NCBI GenBank assembly: GCA_040183005.1
Contig: JAMPIW010000007.1
Coordinates: 1,496,188-1,560,187 of the forward strand
Length of the DNA stretch: 64,000 bases
Source: Gammaproteobacteria bacterium
Lineage (GTDB): Bacteria; Pseudomonadota; Gammaproteobacteria; Ga0077554; Ga007554
Direction of reading: 5' to 3'
This document shows, in pieces, positions 8,923-17,931 of this stretch; position 1 is the stretch's first letter, and every line of letters starts with the position of its first letter. The notes under the pieces are model-generated. The model was not told the origin of the DNA. It saw nothing but the letters and a program-made list of their open reading frames with translations, and searched no databases. A program made the position numbers and the translations under genes.

Positions 8923-9636
8923 TTAATTCCCTTCCCGAACTTCCTTCTCCATCTGCTCCAGACTGATGTGGCGCACATCCTTGCCCTTGACCAGATAAAT
9001 GACATATTCACAAATGTTGCGCGCATGATCGCCGATGCGTTCGAGTGCGCGCGCCGCCCAGATGACGTTGAGTACGCGAGTGATGGTGCGCGGGTCTTCC
9101 ATCATGAAGGTGATCATCTGGCGCATCACGCCTTCATATTCCTGGTCGATCTTGAGATCTTCCTGCGCCACGCGCACCGCCGCATCGGTATCCATGCGGG
9201 CATAGGCATCCAGCGCGTCATGCACCATCAGGCGCACATGCGTACCCAGCGCATGAATCTCCATATAATTGTTTTTCGGGCGCTCTTCGCCGGCCAGCCG
9301 CACCGCCATGCGCGCAATCTTTTCCGCCTCGTCGCCGATGCGCTCCAGATCGGTGATGGTCTTGATCACCGCCAGCACCAGTCGCAGATCCCCTGCAGCG
9401 GGCTGACGGCGGGCGATGATCTGATTGCACTCCTCGTCGATGCTCACCTCAAATTTATTGACCTTGTAATCGGCAACAATAATCGCCTCAGCCAAGGGCA
9501 CATTACCCTGCACCAGGGCGCTAATCGCCTGCTCGATCTGCTGCTCAACCAGGCCGCCCATTTGCAGCACGAGCGAGCGGATGTTCTCCAGCTCGACGTT
9601 GTACTGGCGGGAAATATGCGTATCCAAGGGTTCCAT
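8923..9636 (-). CDS. phoU: Phosphate transport system regulatory protein PhoU
   Basis: A 237-residue peripheral cytoplasmic protein that links PstSCAB transport activity to PhoR signalling, keeping PhoR in the phosphatase mode when phosphate is ample. It has the two three-helix PhoU repeats, each with the metal-binding 'ExxxD' pattern, seen in 'LERIGDEAEKIARMAVR' and 'ALERIGDHARNICEYVIY'. The start MEPLDTHISRQYN fits the family. It is the last gene of pstCAB-phoU, 20 bp after pstB. Confidence 0.97.
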   Translation of the reverse strand: MEPLDTHISRQYNVELENIRSLVLQMGGLVEQQIEQAISALVQGNVPLAEAIIVADYKVNKFEVSIDEECNQIIARRQPAAGDLRLVLAVIKTITDLERIGDEAEKIARMAVRLAGEERPKNNYMEIHALGTHVRLMVHDALDAYARMDTDAAVRVAQEDLKIDQEYEGVMRQMITFMMEDPRTITRVLNVIWAARALERIGDHARNICEYVIYLVKGKDVRHISLEQMEKEVREGN

Positions 9637-9656
9637 AGTGTTTCTCCAGTAGCCGG

Positions 9657-10436
9657 TCAGCCGTAGCGTCCGGTGATGTAGTCTTCTGTCTGTTTTTTGC
9701 TGGGGTTGGTAAAGATGCCGCCCGTCTCACCGAACTCCACCACCTCACCTAGGTGCATAAAGGCGGTATAGCTCGAAACGCGCGCCGCCTGCTGCATATT
9801 GTGTGTGACAATGAGAATGGTGACTTGTTCTTTCAGTTCGGCAATCAACTCTTCGATGCTGGCGGTGGCAATAGGATCGAGCGCCGAAGTGGGTTCGTCA
9901 AACAGTATGATTTCCGGATCCGTCGCCAGCGCGCGAGCGATACACAAGCGCTGCTGCTGACCGCCGGAGAGGTTGAAGGCCAGATTATTCAGGCGATCCT
10001 TGACCTCGTTCCACAATGCCGCGCCACGTAGCGCCTGCTCAACTTTCTCATCCAGTATCCTGCGCTTGCTGACCCCACGCACCCGCAGCCCGTAGGCCAC
10101 GTTTTCATAGATGGATTTAGGGAATGGATTGGGCTTCTGAAACACCATGCCGATCCGCATGCGCACTTCGATGGGGTCGATCTTTGGGTTGAGGATATTG
10201 ACCCCATCGGGGTATAGCCCGATCTCGCCTTCATAGCGGTTACCGGGATACAGATCGTGCATGCGGTTGAAACACCGCAGAAAGGTGGATTTTCCACATC
10301 CCGAGGGGCCAATCAACGCGGTAATCTGCTTGTCGGCAACCGGCAGGTTGATGCTCTTGAGCGCCTGATAATTTCCGTAATAGAAATTGAGGTCTTTAAC
10401 CTCGGCCTTGAGGGTGTCCATTGCTGTTTGCGGCAT
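9657..10436 (-). CDS. pstB: Phosphate ABC transporter ATP-binding protein PstB
   Basis: ATPase that drives high-affinity phosphate import through PstCA at the inner membrane. The 259-residue length is normal. Motifs: Walker A '[19 protein letters not shown]' , Q-loop '[17 protein letters not shown]', signature '[16 protein letters not shown]', Walker B '[14 protein letters not shown]' and H-loop '[13 protein letters not shown]'. It sits between pstA and phoU with short gaps, consistent with one transcript. Confidence 0.98.
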   Translation of the reverse strand: MPQTAMDTLKAEVKDLNFYYGNYQALKSINLPVADKQITALIGPSGCGKSTFLRCFNRMHDLYPGNRYEGEIGLYPDGVNILNPKIDPIEVRMRIGMVFQKPNPFPKSIYENVAYGLRVRGVSKRRILDEKVEQALRGAALWNEVKDRLNNLAFNLSGGQQQRLCIARALATDPEIILFDEPTSALDPIATASIEELIAELKEQVTILIVTHNMQQAARVSSYTAFMHLGEVVEFGETGGIFTNPSKKQTEDYITGRYG

Positions 10437-10449
10437 AAAATCTATGCTC

Positions 10450-11376
10450 CTACCACTTGATGCGTTTACGGAAATGATAACGGATGAATATCGCCAATGC
10501 GTTCATCAACAGGGTCATGACGATCAGCACCAGACCGGCAGCGGCAGCATTAACATGAAACGCTTCCTGCGGCCGGGATACCCAGTTAAACATCTGGATG
10601 GGCATCACGGTAAAGGCGGACGACAGCCATTCGAAGGAGACATAGGGAAATTCGCTCTTGATGGGCGAGTCGGGTAGAAAGGCGATATATGTCAGCGCGC
10701 CGATGGTGATGATGGGGGCGGTTTCGCCGATAGCGCGCGACAGGCCAATGATCACGCCGGTGAGTATGCCCGCCATGGAATACGGCACCACATGTTGCGA
10801 CACGGTTTGCCATTTGGTGGCGCCCAGAGCAAATGCTCCTTCACGGATGGTGCCGGGAATGGCGCGGATCGATTCCCTGGTCGCCACAATCACTACCGGC
10901 AAGATCAGGATGGCCAGGGTCAGCCCCGCCGCCACGATGCTTTGGCCAAGATCGAGCTGATAAACAAACAACCCCAGCGCAAGCAGGCCATAGATAATCG
11001 ATGGCACGCCGGCCAGATTGGTGACATTGATCTCGATGAGATCGGTTATCCAGTTCTTGGCGGCGTATTCTTCAAGATATACACCGGCGGCAATCCCCAA
11101 CGGCACGGCAGTGAGTGCCGTCACCAGCATGACGAGCGTGGTGCCGACCCAGGCCGACAGAATGCCTGCCTTATCCGCGTGGCGCGATGGGAACGAAGTA
11201 AAAAAATCCCACGAAAGACGCGGCACGCCCTCCATCGCCATACTGCCAATCAATGCGGCCAGGGTTACCACCCCGCCCAGCATCGAAAACAGGCCCACTA
11301 TCGCAAAAATGACATCCCAACGCTTGCGGCGGGCAATCATGGCCCGCATTACCTGAACACCTTTATCTGGCGCCAT
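10450..11376 (-). CDS. pstA: Phosphate ABC transporter permease PstA
   Basis: A 308-residue inner-membrane permease with about six transmembrane segments and the MetI-like EAA loop ('[34 protein letters not shown]'). It forms the channel with PstC. A conserved '[19 protein letters not shown]' segment matches PstA/PstC. Its ATG overlaps the pstC stop by one base (TAATG), indicating translational coupling, and pstB follows 13 bp later. Confidence 0.96.
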   Translation of the reverse strand: MAPDKGVQVMRAMIARRKRWDVIFAIVGLFSMLGGVVTLAALIGSMAMEGVPRLSWDFFTSFPSRHADKAGILSAWVGTTLVMLVTALTAVPLGIAAGVYLEEYAAKNWITDLIEINVTNLAGVPSIIYGLLALGLFVYQLDLGQSIVAAGLTLAILILPVVIVATRESIRAIPGTIREGAFALGATKWQTVSQHVVPYSMAGILTGVIIGLSRAIGETAPIITIGALTYIAFLPDSPIKSEFPYVSFEWLSSAFTVMPIQMFNWVSRPQEAFHVNAAAAGLVLIVMTLLMNALAIFIRYHFRKRIKW

Positions 11377-12287
11377 TAGTAAACCTCCCGGAAGCGTTTG
11401 CGCAAGAGATGGCCGGCTATATTAAAAAAGAGGGTCATTAGCAGCAGCACAAGACCGGCGGCAAAGATCGTCTGGTAGCCGAGGCTGCCATGGGGAAGAT
11501 CGCCGAGGCTCACCTGCACGATGTAGGTGGTGATGGTCGCCGCCGGCTCCATCGGGTTCCAGGTGAGATTGGGCTGCATACCAGCAGCTATTGCCACCAC
11601 CATGGTCTCGCCGATGGCACGGGAAATCCCCAGGATGTAGGCGGCGGCAATACCCGAGAAAGCAGCGGGAGTCACCACCCGCAAGGCCGTCTGAAAGCGC
11701 GTGGCGCCCATTGCATAGGAGCCTTCGCGGATGTGCATGGGCACGGCGCGCATGGCGTCCTCGCTGATTGAGCTGACATAGGGAATGATCATCACACCCA
11801 TCACCAGCCCCGCGCTGAGCATGTTAAAACCCGGCAGATCGGGGAAGAAATATTGCAGCAGCGGCGTGACAAACAGCAGCGCGAAAAAACCGTAGACCAC
11901 TGTGGGAATGCCATCCAGCAATTCGAGGACGGGCTTGATAATTTCACGGAGGCGGTGCGGCGCGAACTCACTCAAATAGATGGCAATGATGGTGCCCAGC
12001 GGTATGGCCACCGACAGCGCCACTGTGGCGGTGACCAGGGTACCTGAAACGAGCGGCATAATTCCATAGTGGGCGTCATCGAAAAGCGGCGTCCATTGGG
12101 TGTCCGTGAGGAAGTCCACGAGGGAGACATGCTCAAAAAAACCCAGCGACTCGCGCACCAGGATCACCACAATGGCAACCGTAATGGCCACCGAAGAGAA
12201 CGCGGCGAGAAACAGCAGGAATTCGATAAAACGTTCGCGCAGATGGCGCAAACGTCGATGGGCGAACCGGGATGCGTCAGGAGTCAC
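11376..12287 (-). CDS. pstC: Phosphate ABC transporter permease PstC
   Basis: A 303-residue permease partner of PstA with about six transmembrane segments; the EAA loop reads 'REGSYAMGATRFQTALRVVTPAAFSGIAAAYILG' and 'LLDGIPTVVYGFFALLFV' matches the family. The 'SLGFFEHVSLVDFLTDTQWTPLF' segment is typical of PstC. It follows pstS after a 143-bp gap that holds a hairpin and an additional Pho box, so pstCAB-phoU may be expressed both by read-through from pstS and from its own promoter. Confidence 0.96.
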   Translation of the reverse strand: MTPDASRFAHRRLRHLRERFIEFLLFLAAFSSVAITVAIVVILVRESLGFFEHVSLVDFLTDTQWTPLFDDAHYGIMPLVSGTLVTATVALSVAIPLGTIIAIYLSEFAPHRLREIIKPVLELLDGIPTVVYGFFALLFVTPLLQYFFPDLPGFNMLSAGLVMGVMIIPYVSSISEDAMRAVPMHIREGSYAMGATRFQTALRVVTPAAFSGIAAAYILGISRAIGETMVVAIAAGMQPNLTWNPMEPAATITTYIVQVSLGDLPHGSLGYQTIFAAGLVLLLMTLFFNIAGHLLRKRFREVY

Positions 12288-12340
12288 GGATGTCGATCTG
12301 TTATTTGGCTATCAATGGGAGTCAAGGGAAGGGGCATATT

Positions 12341-12369
12341 ATGACAGAATTATGACAATCAGATGACAG
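12341..12369 (-). promoter_or_regulatory. Pho box upstream of pstC (three direct repeats)
   Basis: On the minus strand the sequence shows CTGTCAT, TTGTCAT and CTGTCAT, each 11 bp apart, matching the PhoB-binding consensus CTGTCAT spaced one helical turn. It lies 54-82 bp upstream of the pstC start and downstream of the pstS terminator-like hairpin, so pstCAB-phoU probably has its own PhoB-dependent promoter. Confidence 0.85.
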
Positions 12370-12378
12370 GAAATAAAA

Positions 12379-12407
12379 AAGAGGGGCGCCCTGCTCGGCA
12401 CCCCTCT
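12379..12407 (-). terminator. Terminator/attenuator between pstS and pstC
   Basis: A 12-bp inverted repeat AAGAGGGGCGCC / GGCACCCCTCTT (one mismatch) with a 5-base loop and a following T-rich stretch on the minus strand (TTTTTTATTTCC). It lies 24 bp after the pstS stop, as in other Pst operons where the binding protein is made in excess of the permease. Confidence 0.85.
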
Positions 12408-12430
12408 TCGTTACGCTGCTCATCAAAAAA

Positions 12431-13432
12431 TTATTGCTTGGCTTCGCGCGCCAACAGATCTTCCACTTTCAACCCAACTTCGGTGTCACCGCCAAAAACC
12501 GTACCTAACTTGCGGTTTTTGAAGTGCGCCTCCGCCATGGCATAGGCCTTGGCAGGCAGCGTAATATACCCCACTTCTTTGGACAGCTTCCCGGCATTTT
12601 TCAGGTAAAACTCCACAAACTCCTTAACCTCTGGCTTGTCCATGGACTTGGAGCTAACGTAGATAAAGATAGGTCGGGACAATGGTTGATAAGTGCCGTC
12701 AATCACGGCCTTCTCGGAGGGCAACACCGGACCCTTGCCACCATCGATAGGCACTGCCTTCAGCTTCTTGGCATTTTCCGTGTAGTAGGCAAACCCGAAA
12801 TATGCCAGTCCGTTCTTGTCGCTTGATACGCCCTGCACCAGAACATTGTCATCCTCGCTCGCCGTGAAGTCACCGCGACTGGACTTGGCCTTGCCGACGG
12901 TAGCCTCGGTAAAGTAGTCAAACGTACCGGAATCAGAGCCAGGACCAAACAGTTTCAATGGTGCATCAGGCCATTCGGCACGCACCTGATTCCATTTGGT
13001 GACAGTACCCTGCGCGGCAGGTTCCCACATCTTCTTGAGATCCGCCACGGACAGGCTCTTCACCCAATCGTTCTTGGGATTGACCACTATCGTCAGGGCA
13101 TCATACGCCACCGGCAGCTCAACATACGAGATACCCGCCTGGCGGCAGGCCTCCATTTCCTTGGGCGCGATAGGGCGTGATGCGTCAGAAATATCCGTCT
13201 CGCCACGGCAAAACTTCTTGAAACCACCGCCGGTACCGGAGATGCCGACCGTGACATTCACCTTGCCCTTCTTCATACCCTGAAATTCTTCGGCGACCGC
13301 CTCAGTGATGGGGAAAACGGTGCTGGAACCATCAATCTTGATCACGGCCTCGGCTGCATTGGCGGAAAGGGATATCGCACCCAGCGCGCCCGCCACGAAA
13401 ACCATACTCTTCATCATCTTCGTTGTGCTCAT
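12431..13432 (-). CDS. pstS: Periplasmic phosphate-binding protein PstS
   Basis: A 333-residue phosphate-binding protein of the Pst transporter. A Sec signal peptide is clear (MKSMVFVAGALGAISLSANA, cleavage after the second Ala-rich stretch at about residue 26). The phosphate-binding segments 'KIDGSSTVFPITEAVAEEF', 'GISGTGGGFKKFCRGETDISDASR' and 'GPGSDSGTFDYF' are all present, with the canonical Ser/Asp/Arg ligands. It is downstream of a Pho box at 13494-13512, 62 bp from the start codon, and is followed by a hairpin. Confidence 0.97.
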   Translation of the reverse strand: MSTTKMMKSMVFVAGALGAISLSANAAEAVIKIDGSSTVFPITEAVAEEFQGMKKGKVNVTVGISGTGGGFKKFCRGETDISDASRPIAPKEMEACRQAGISYVELPVAYDALTIVVNPKNDWVKSLSVADLKKMWEPAAQGTVTKWNQVRAEWPDAPLKLFGPGSDSGTFDYFTEATVGKAKSSRGDFTASEDDNVLVQGVSSDKNGLAYFGFAYYTENAKKLKAVPIDGGKGPVLPSEKAVIDGTYQPLSRPIFIYVSSKSMDKPEVKEFVEFYLKNAGKLSKEVGYITLPAKAYAMAEAHFKNRKLGTVFGGDTEVGLKVEDLLAREAKQ

Positions 13433-13493
13433 AAGGGGAAAAACCTCCGTCAGGGGTGAGTCATTGGGTATGCAGATACTATCTCAGGTAAAT

Positions 13494-13512
13494 ATGACAT
13501 TTATATGACAAG
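13494..13512 (-). promoter_or_regulatory. Pho box upstream of pstS
   Basis: The minus strand reads CTTGTCATATAAATGTCAT: two TGTCAT half-sites 11 bp apart with an AT spacer, close to the PhoB consensus. It is positioned 62-80 bp before the pstS start and between phoR and pstS. Confidence 0.85.
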
Positions 13513-13535
13513 CACACAAAAAACCATGCTTTACA

Positions 13536-14840
13536 TTACTCATTTGTGACGCGCGCAATCAGATGCGGTGGAAAATGACATGTAAATGTGCTTCCCTTGC
13601 CCAGCTCGCTTTCAATGCTCAACTGGGCGTCATGGCGGTTCAGTGCGTGCTTGACGATAGCCAGCCCCAAGCCTGTGCCGCCACTCTCGCGCGAACGGGC
13701 CGCATCGATGCGATAAAAACGCTCCGTGAGCCGGGGAATGTGATCTGCGGCAATGCCAACCCCAGTATCGCGCACCTCAAGATGCGCACCCGCCGTGTCG
13801 GCGTACCAGCGGATATAAATATTCCCGCCCGGCGGCGTGTATTGCACCGCGTTGAAAACAAGATTGGAAAAGGCGCTACGCAGCTCTTCATCATTGCCCT
13901 GCAACCGCACGCGCGGGTCAGCTTCAAGATGGATCGCATGCCGCCGATCACCACTCAGTGCCACTGCCTCCTCGCATATCCCCGCCAATACACCCGGCAC
14001 AACCACCACATCCCGGGAATGAAGTCCCCGCTCCATTTCCAGGCGCGACAGCAACAACAAATCTTCGACAAGGTGCTGCATGCGTGAGGTTTGCTGCCGC
14101 ATCAGATGCAACGACCGTCCCCAGCGCCGCGCCCACTCATCTTCATCCTCGCTCATGGTCTCAAGAAACCCGCCGATCACTGTCAGCGGTGTACGAAGCT
14201 CATGAGACACATTGGCAATAAAATCACGCCGCACCTGCTCCAGCCGATAAATCGGCGTAATGTCGCGCCCCACCAGCAGCAGATGATCTTTGCCGTAGGG
14301 TACAACACGCACCGCCAGCATCACCTGCTCGTTGACCGGCGAGGGAAACTGCACTGTCATCGCATAATCACCTACCGCAAAAAACTCCGTGAAGACCGGG
14401 TGCCGCACCAGGTTCACGATGCGCCGGCCCCTGTCCAACGGCGCGCGCAACCCGAATAACTCCTCCGCCGCGTTATTCCACCACTCGATTTCACCCTGAG
14501 CGCCCAATACCGCTGTAGCGTCGGGCATGACTGCCGTGGCTTCCTGAAAGCGATTGAGCATCCTTACGATTCTGCGCCTACGCAAACGGTTACGTTGTTG
14601 CAGGCGATAGATGTTGTAAAACACCTCTTCCCAGACACCGTTTACCTCGGGAGGATGAAAGCGTTTACCTTCCTGGAACCAGCGCAACAGACGCATCAGA
14701 TTGAACAAATGCCAGCCCAGATAGCCAAGCACACCAAACAGCAAGAACAACGCCTCGTGGTCGGTGAGCAGGCCAAGAACCAGCATAACAAGCATTAGGC
14801 CCGCGACCCACCGTACTTCGCTTATCCAGGAATCAGACAA
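13536..14840 (-). CDS. phoR: Phosphate-regulon sensor histidine kinase PhoR
   Basis: A 434-residue membrane histidine kinase that phosphorylates PhoB under phosphate limitation. The N-terminus has two hydrophobic segments (about residues 10-40, 'VAGLMLVMLVLGLL' and 'ALFLLFGVLGYLGWHLF'), then a basic linker, a PAS domain (about 95-200), the H-box 'FIANVSHELRTPLTVIGGF' and the HATPase domain with N-box 'LRSAFSNLVFNAVQYTP', G1 'VRDTGVGIA' and G2 'GGTGLGLAIVKHALNRH'. The absence of a sizeable periplasmic domain is normal for PhoR. It follows phoB with a 124-bp gap. Confidence 0.97.
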   Translation of the reverse strand: MSDSWISEVRWVAGLMLVMLVLGLLTDHEALFLLFGVLGYLGWHLFNLMRLLRWFQEGKRFHPPEVNGVWEEVFYNIYRLQQRNRLRRRRIVRMLNRFQEATAVMPDATAVLGAQGEIEWWNNAAEELFGLRAPLDRGRRIVNLVRHPVFTEFFAVGDYAMTVQFPSPVNEQVMLAVRVVPYGKDHLLLVGRDITPIYRLEQVRRDFIANVSHELRTPLTVIGGFLETMSEDEDEWARRWGRSLHLMRQQTSRMQHLVEDLLLLSRLEMERGLHSRDVVVVPGVLAGICEEAVALSGDRRHAIHLEADPRVRLQGNDEELRSAFSNLVFNAVQYTPPGGNIYIRWYADTAGAHLEVRDTGVGIAADHIPRLTERFYRIDAARSRESGGTGLGLAIVKHALNRHDAQLSIESELGKGSTFTCHFPPHLIARVTNE

Positions 14841-14964
14841 AAATCAGGCCCTTTAGAAAATTACCGTATAGACTGCCCCATGGCTGGGAAAACAGAGGGA
14901 AAGAAGTTTACACGGAGAAAACGGGTATTCCGAATTTATTAGCGAAATGCGGCATATGAGGCGG

Positions 14965-15654
14965 TTACGTCCGCGCAGAAAAACGATAGCCCGTGCCTCG
15001 CACCGTCTGAATCAATCTGTCATGACCATCCGTCATCAGCGCCTTACGCAAACGCCGGATATGAACATCCACCGTACGCTCTTCGATATAGACATCGTTG
15101 CCCCACACCTTATCGAGCAACTGACTACGGCTGTAAACCCGCTCGGGGTGGCTCATAAAAAAGTGTAGCATGCGGAATTCCGTCGGCCCCAACTCGACAG
15201 CCCCGCCCCCCACCGTAACGCGATGGCTGCCCGGATCCAGCCATAATCCGCCAATCTCAAGCGGTTTATCGCTTACTTCGGGCGCGGCCCGGCGCAATAC
15301 CGCCTTGATGCGCGCCACCAGCTCACGGGGAGAAAAAGGTTTGGTGACATAATCATCCGCACCGACCTCGAACCCCTTTACCTTATCCATCTCCTCACTG
15401 CGAGCAGTGAGCATAATCACCGGAATCTGGCGGGTAGCTTCCTCTTTTTTGAGCCGCCGCGCAAAATCAACACCGCTTAATCCCGGCAACATCCAATCCA
15501 GCAGCACAAGATCTGGCGTATTTTCTGCAATCATTGCCTGCGCCCGCACGGCGTCCTCCGCCGCCACGATCAAAAATCCGGCACGCTCCAGCGCAAAAAC
15601 CACCATCTCGCGAATTGCCGACTCGTCTTCAACTACCAGAATTGTGTCTGCCAT
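14965..15654 (-). CDS. phoB: Phosphate-regulon response regulator PhoB
   Basis: A 229-residue OmpR-family regulator. The receiver has the acidic pocket (VEDESAI) and phospho-acceptor Asp in '[14 protein letters not shown]', the conserved Thr/Lys in 'MLTARSE' and '[15 protein letters not shown]', and a C-terminal winged helix ('[14 protein letters not shown]', '[19 protein letters not shown]', 'VRGTGYRF'). It activates the Pho boxes upstream of phoB itself, pstS and pstC. The three sites found here all fit this regulator. Confidence 0.98.
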   Translation of the reverse strand: MADTILVVEDESAIREMVVFALERAGFLIVAAEDAVRAQAMIAENTPDLVLLDWMLPGLSGVDFARRLKKEEATRQIPVIMLTARSEEMDKVKGFEVGADDYVTKPFSPRELVARIKAVLRRAAPEVSDKPLEIGGLWLDPGSHRVTVGGGAVELGPTEFRMLHFFMSHPERVYSRSQLLDKVWGNDVYIEERTVDVHIRRLRKALMTDGHDRLIQTVRGTGYRFSART

Positions 15655-15793
15655 ATGTAATATTTACGCCACCTGTATTCCACCAGTCGCTGCCTGCCAT
15701 GTCTAAAGGCCGAAAAGCCGTCACACACAGCCCCCCTGAAACATCCAATGGGCTCTATTCAACATCCCTTCAGGCAGTTATTACAATTGAAAT

Positions 15794-15813
15794 ATGTTAC
15801 AGCCATGTGACAG
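15794..15813 (-). promoter_or_regulatory. Pho box upstream of phoB
   Basis: Minus strand CTGTCACATGGCTGTAACAT: two half-sites CTGTCAC and CTGTAAC 11 bp apart, about 140 bp upstream of the phoB start. This supports autoregulation of phoBR. Confidence 0.7.
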
Positions 15814-16308
15814 GCAACACCAACCGGCAATTCTCTCTGCACCGATGGCGACCACATCATGCGGAACCGGGCCATGAACACTTCCTTGACGCATGACAAC
15901 TGTTTTGCTTTGAAACCGTGCAAAAAACGTCCAAATTCCGGCGGCGATTCACTTCACCAAGCACCTAAAGACAAGACACACTCACCTCTACCGAACCGAA
16001 AACCACCAAAAATAGTACACATCTTCATTTAAAATCAATATATTGAACATACAAAACAGATTCAACGCATCTCTTGCGCACAACCAACGGCTCTAATGGC
16101 ATAGCTTGTGCATCATGTTAAACGTGTCACACTCCCCCTCCTTGTGTGACACAAATGTATTAAACCTCCCACCTTAAAAGGGGTGCGCAAGCACCCCTTC
16201 TTTTTTATTTAGCGAAGACAGTTTTTCCGCGAAAATCACGAGAAAAAATTTCTGGTCATTTTGGACGCGCGCAACATCATCTGATAATGATCACACAGAA
16301 TCAAAGTC
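15814..16308. other. Gene-free AT-rich intergenic region between phoB and arfB
   Basis: About 500 bp with no convincing coding frame. It contains a Pho box at its left end (15794-15813), an AT-rich stretch near 15990-16060, and a hairpin plus intrinsic terminator on the plus strand at 16124-16207 that has no protein-coding gene in front of it (see the ncRNA entry). Confidence 0.6.
16123..16207 (+). ncRNA. Candidate small RNA 3' region with C-rich loop and terminator
   Basis: Two hairpins in series without an upstream gene on this strand. First, GTGTCACAC / GTGTGACAC (16124-16132 and 16144-16152) closes an 11-base loop containing CCCCCTCC, complementary to Shine-Dalgarno sequences. Then comes a single-stranded link containing CCTCCC, then AAGGGGTGC-GCAA-GCACCCCTT (16178-16199) followed by CTTTTTTATTT. 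A terminator with no gene before it plus anti-SD loops is what trans-acting small RNAs look like. The 5' end and promoter are not resolved. Alternatively the first palindrome is a regulator operator and the terminator is an orphan. Confidence 0.4.
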
Positions 16309-16728
16309 TCACTCATCAGAAACACCCCCTCGGTTACGCTTAGCCTCACCGCGGCGGCGCTTACCCTCCAGGCGGCGTTTTTTTGAGGCGAGCGTTGGTT
16401 TGGTTTTTTTGCGGAGTATAGGTTTTTCGGTGGCCTTCTGAATCAGCGCCACCAATCGCTCCAGCGCATCCTGGCGATTCTGTAATTGCGAACGGAAGCG
16501 CTGGGCGTCAATGATAATCACGCCCTCTGCGGTCATGCGCCTTCCGGCCAGCTTCTTCAGGCGTGCGCGGATGTCATCGCTCAACGCAGGAGAGTGCGCG
16601 GCATCGAAACGCAGCTGCACCGCTGTGGCGACCTTGTTGACATTCTGCCCGCCTGGCCCGGATGCGCGGATAAAGTGTTCTTCGATTTCGCTTTCGTCGA
16701 TGGCGATGGTGCGCGTGATATGGATCAT
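16309..16728 (-). CDS. arfB: Alternative ribosome-rescue factor ArfB (peptidyl-tRNA hydrolase)
   Basis: A 139-residue stop-codon-independent release factor that hydrolyses peptidyl-tRNA on stalled ribosomes. It has the GGQ catalytic motif in 'RASGPGGQNVNKVATAVQL' and a strongly basic C-terminal tail (KPTLASKKRRLEGKRRRGEAKRNRGG) that enters the empty mRNA channel in characterised ArfB. The start MIHITRTIAIDE at 16728 matches the family; the frame extends 24 residues further but without family similarity. It is downstream of the RES/Xre pair with 40 bp between. Confidence 0.95.
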   Translation of the reverse strand: MIHITRTIAIDESEIEEHFIRASGPGGQNVNKVATAVQLRFDAAHSPALSDDIRARLKKLAGRRMTAEGVIIIDAQRFRSQLQNRQDALERLVALIQKATEKPILRKKTKPTLASKKRRLEGKRRRGEAKRNRGGVSDE

Positions 16729-16768
16729 GTTGTTTAGGATGGCGTCGCCATTAAGCCGGAGGGAATTG

Positions 16769-17464
16769 CTACAGTGTAATCGTAAACCACGGCATACCAC
16801 GCTGCCTTTCGATCATAATCTCAGCCACTACCGGATTCATTGTATAGGTAAGATAACAAACATCAGATGGATGGGATAAAACTTCCGGTGTAAAAATCGT
16901 ACCATTCACTACATCACAACGGGCGGATTTGACTAGCAGGCCATTCTGGTTTTTCTGCTGGAGATAGGCACCCAGTTGTTGCGTGTAAACGTAATCATAT
17001 GTGGCGACAAGTTGCGGGTAATTTTTCTCCTTGCCACGCAAGTCGATCAGGATGGCATCGCACTGCACGTTAAAAACCCGCCGCTCCGCTATGATGACGG
17101 TATTTTCCTGAGCATAACTGTCCATGACAAAGCGATACCAATGGTATGACGACTCGTAAACTGTGGTTTCCACATCCAGCGAGCCGTACCATACGCCGTA
17201 GCGGGTGCCGTTACTAAAGCGTGTCTGCTGCCAGTTGTGTTTCAGGAAGGGATAGGTTATTACCGTACCGTAATCGAACGGCCGGGTGATCAGTGGCGCA
17301 TGGCTTTCGATAGCGTCCGCCGATTCGACGGCAATCGCCACACGCATATCTGCATCGCTCTCGGCGAGGTCATCAAAAATCGCCTGGGATTCGCGGATGC
17401 CTTTAATATTTCTGATGAGGTGCCGGTGGAAATCCACGGCTGCGGAAATCAGCTCACCATACAC
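16769..17464 (-). CDS. RES-domain toxin of a RES/Xre type II toxin-antitoxin pair
   Basis: A 231-residue protein with a RES-family core: 'NGTRYGVWYGSLDVETTVYESSYHW', 'CDAILIDLRGKEKNYPQLVATYDYVYTQQLG', and 'NGLLVKSARCDVVNGTIFTPEVL'. Characterised RES toxins (for example MbcT) deplete NAD; the family carries conserved Arg, Tyr, Glu and Ser residues, and Arg, Tyr and Glu candidates are present in 'TRYGVWYGS' and 'TTVYES'. Start is GTG overlapping the antitoxin stop by one base (TAGTG). No damage is visible, so the toxin is likely functional. Substrate and trigger are inferred from the family only. Confidence 0.88.
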   Translation of the reverse strand: MYGELISAAVDFHRHLIRNIKGIRESQAIFDDLAESDADMRVAIAVESADAIESHAPLITRPFDYGTVITYPFLKHNWQQTRFSNGTRYGVWYGSLDVETTVYESSYHWYRFVMDSYAQENTVIIAERRVFNVQCDAILIDLRGKEKNYPQLVATYDYVYTQQLGAYLQQKNQNGLLVKSARCDVVNGTIFTPEVLSHPSDVCYLTYTMNPVVAEIMIERQRGMPWFTITL

Positions 17465-17871
17465 TAGCGGCCACGCTCAAAATCAAGATACCTACGCACG
17501 GCGAGCAGCCCCTCATAGCCCTTGGTCATGATGGAAAGCGGCGTTTGGCCATCAAACCTGCGGTTAGGGGTGACGACCCAGCGGTATGCCAGATCACGAT
17601 TATGCGGAAACAGAATGCGCAGGGACTTGTGTATACCCAGCAGATGCCCCGCGCGCCCGATGAGGTCGGCATTATCAGCAAGCGGACTGCCCTTTTTATA
17701 ACGTGCCACGGTTGAACGTGAGTCGCTGGAAAGCCCGAGCAAGGCCGCTTGATCGCCGGTGTTGAGCCCCCAAAGCTCGAACAGTTTTACCACCATTTTG
17801 GACAGGCTCTCTCGGCCCTGTTTGCCGTGAATATCAGTCTTTCTTAGCGGAATCGGGATAATGGCATTCAT
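17464..17871 (-). CDS. Xre/MbcA/ParS-type antitoxin (DUF2384)
   Basis: A 135-residue protein upstream of and overlapping the RES toxin. It has an Xre-like N-terminal helical region ('LFELWGLNTGDQAALLGLSSDSRSTVARY') and the C-terminal antitoxin domain ('LIGRAGHLLGIHKSLRILFPHNRDLAYRWVVTPNRRFDGQTPLSIM'), the known Xre-MbcA-ParS toxin-binding pattern. It should neutralise the RES toxin and repress the operon, and a palindrome stands 24 bp upstream of its start (17895-17914). Confidence 0.9.
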   Translation of the reverse strand: MNAIIPIPLRKTDIHGKQGRESLSKMVVKLFELWGLNTGDQAALLGLSSDSRSTVARYKKGSPLADNADLIGRAGHLLGIHKSLRILFPHNRDLAYRWVVTPNRRFDGQTPLSIMTKGYEGLLAVRRYLDFERGR

Positions 17872-17894
17872 TGCCGCCCTCGGCCATGATTCAA

Positions 17895-17914
17895 ATGGTA
17901 CTGTTTTTGTACCA
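17895..17914. promoter_or_regulatory. Palindromic operator of the RES/Xre operon
   Basis: Perfect inverted repeat ATGGTAC-N6-GTACCAT, 24 bp upstream of the antitoxin start. The position and symmetry fit autorepression by the Xre antitoxin. Confidence 0.6.
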
Positions 17915-17931
17915 TAAGATACGGTCTGATG

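Noticed and set aside
8812-9666. Plus-strand frame of 284 codons opposite phoU
   Set aside because: Rich in His and Arg, antisense to phoU with no family similarity.
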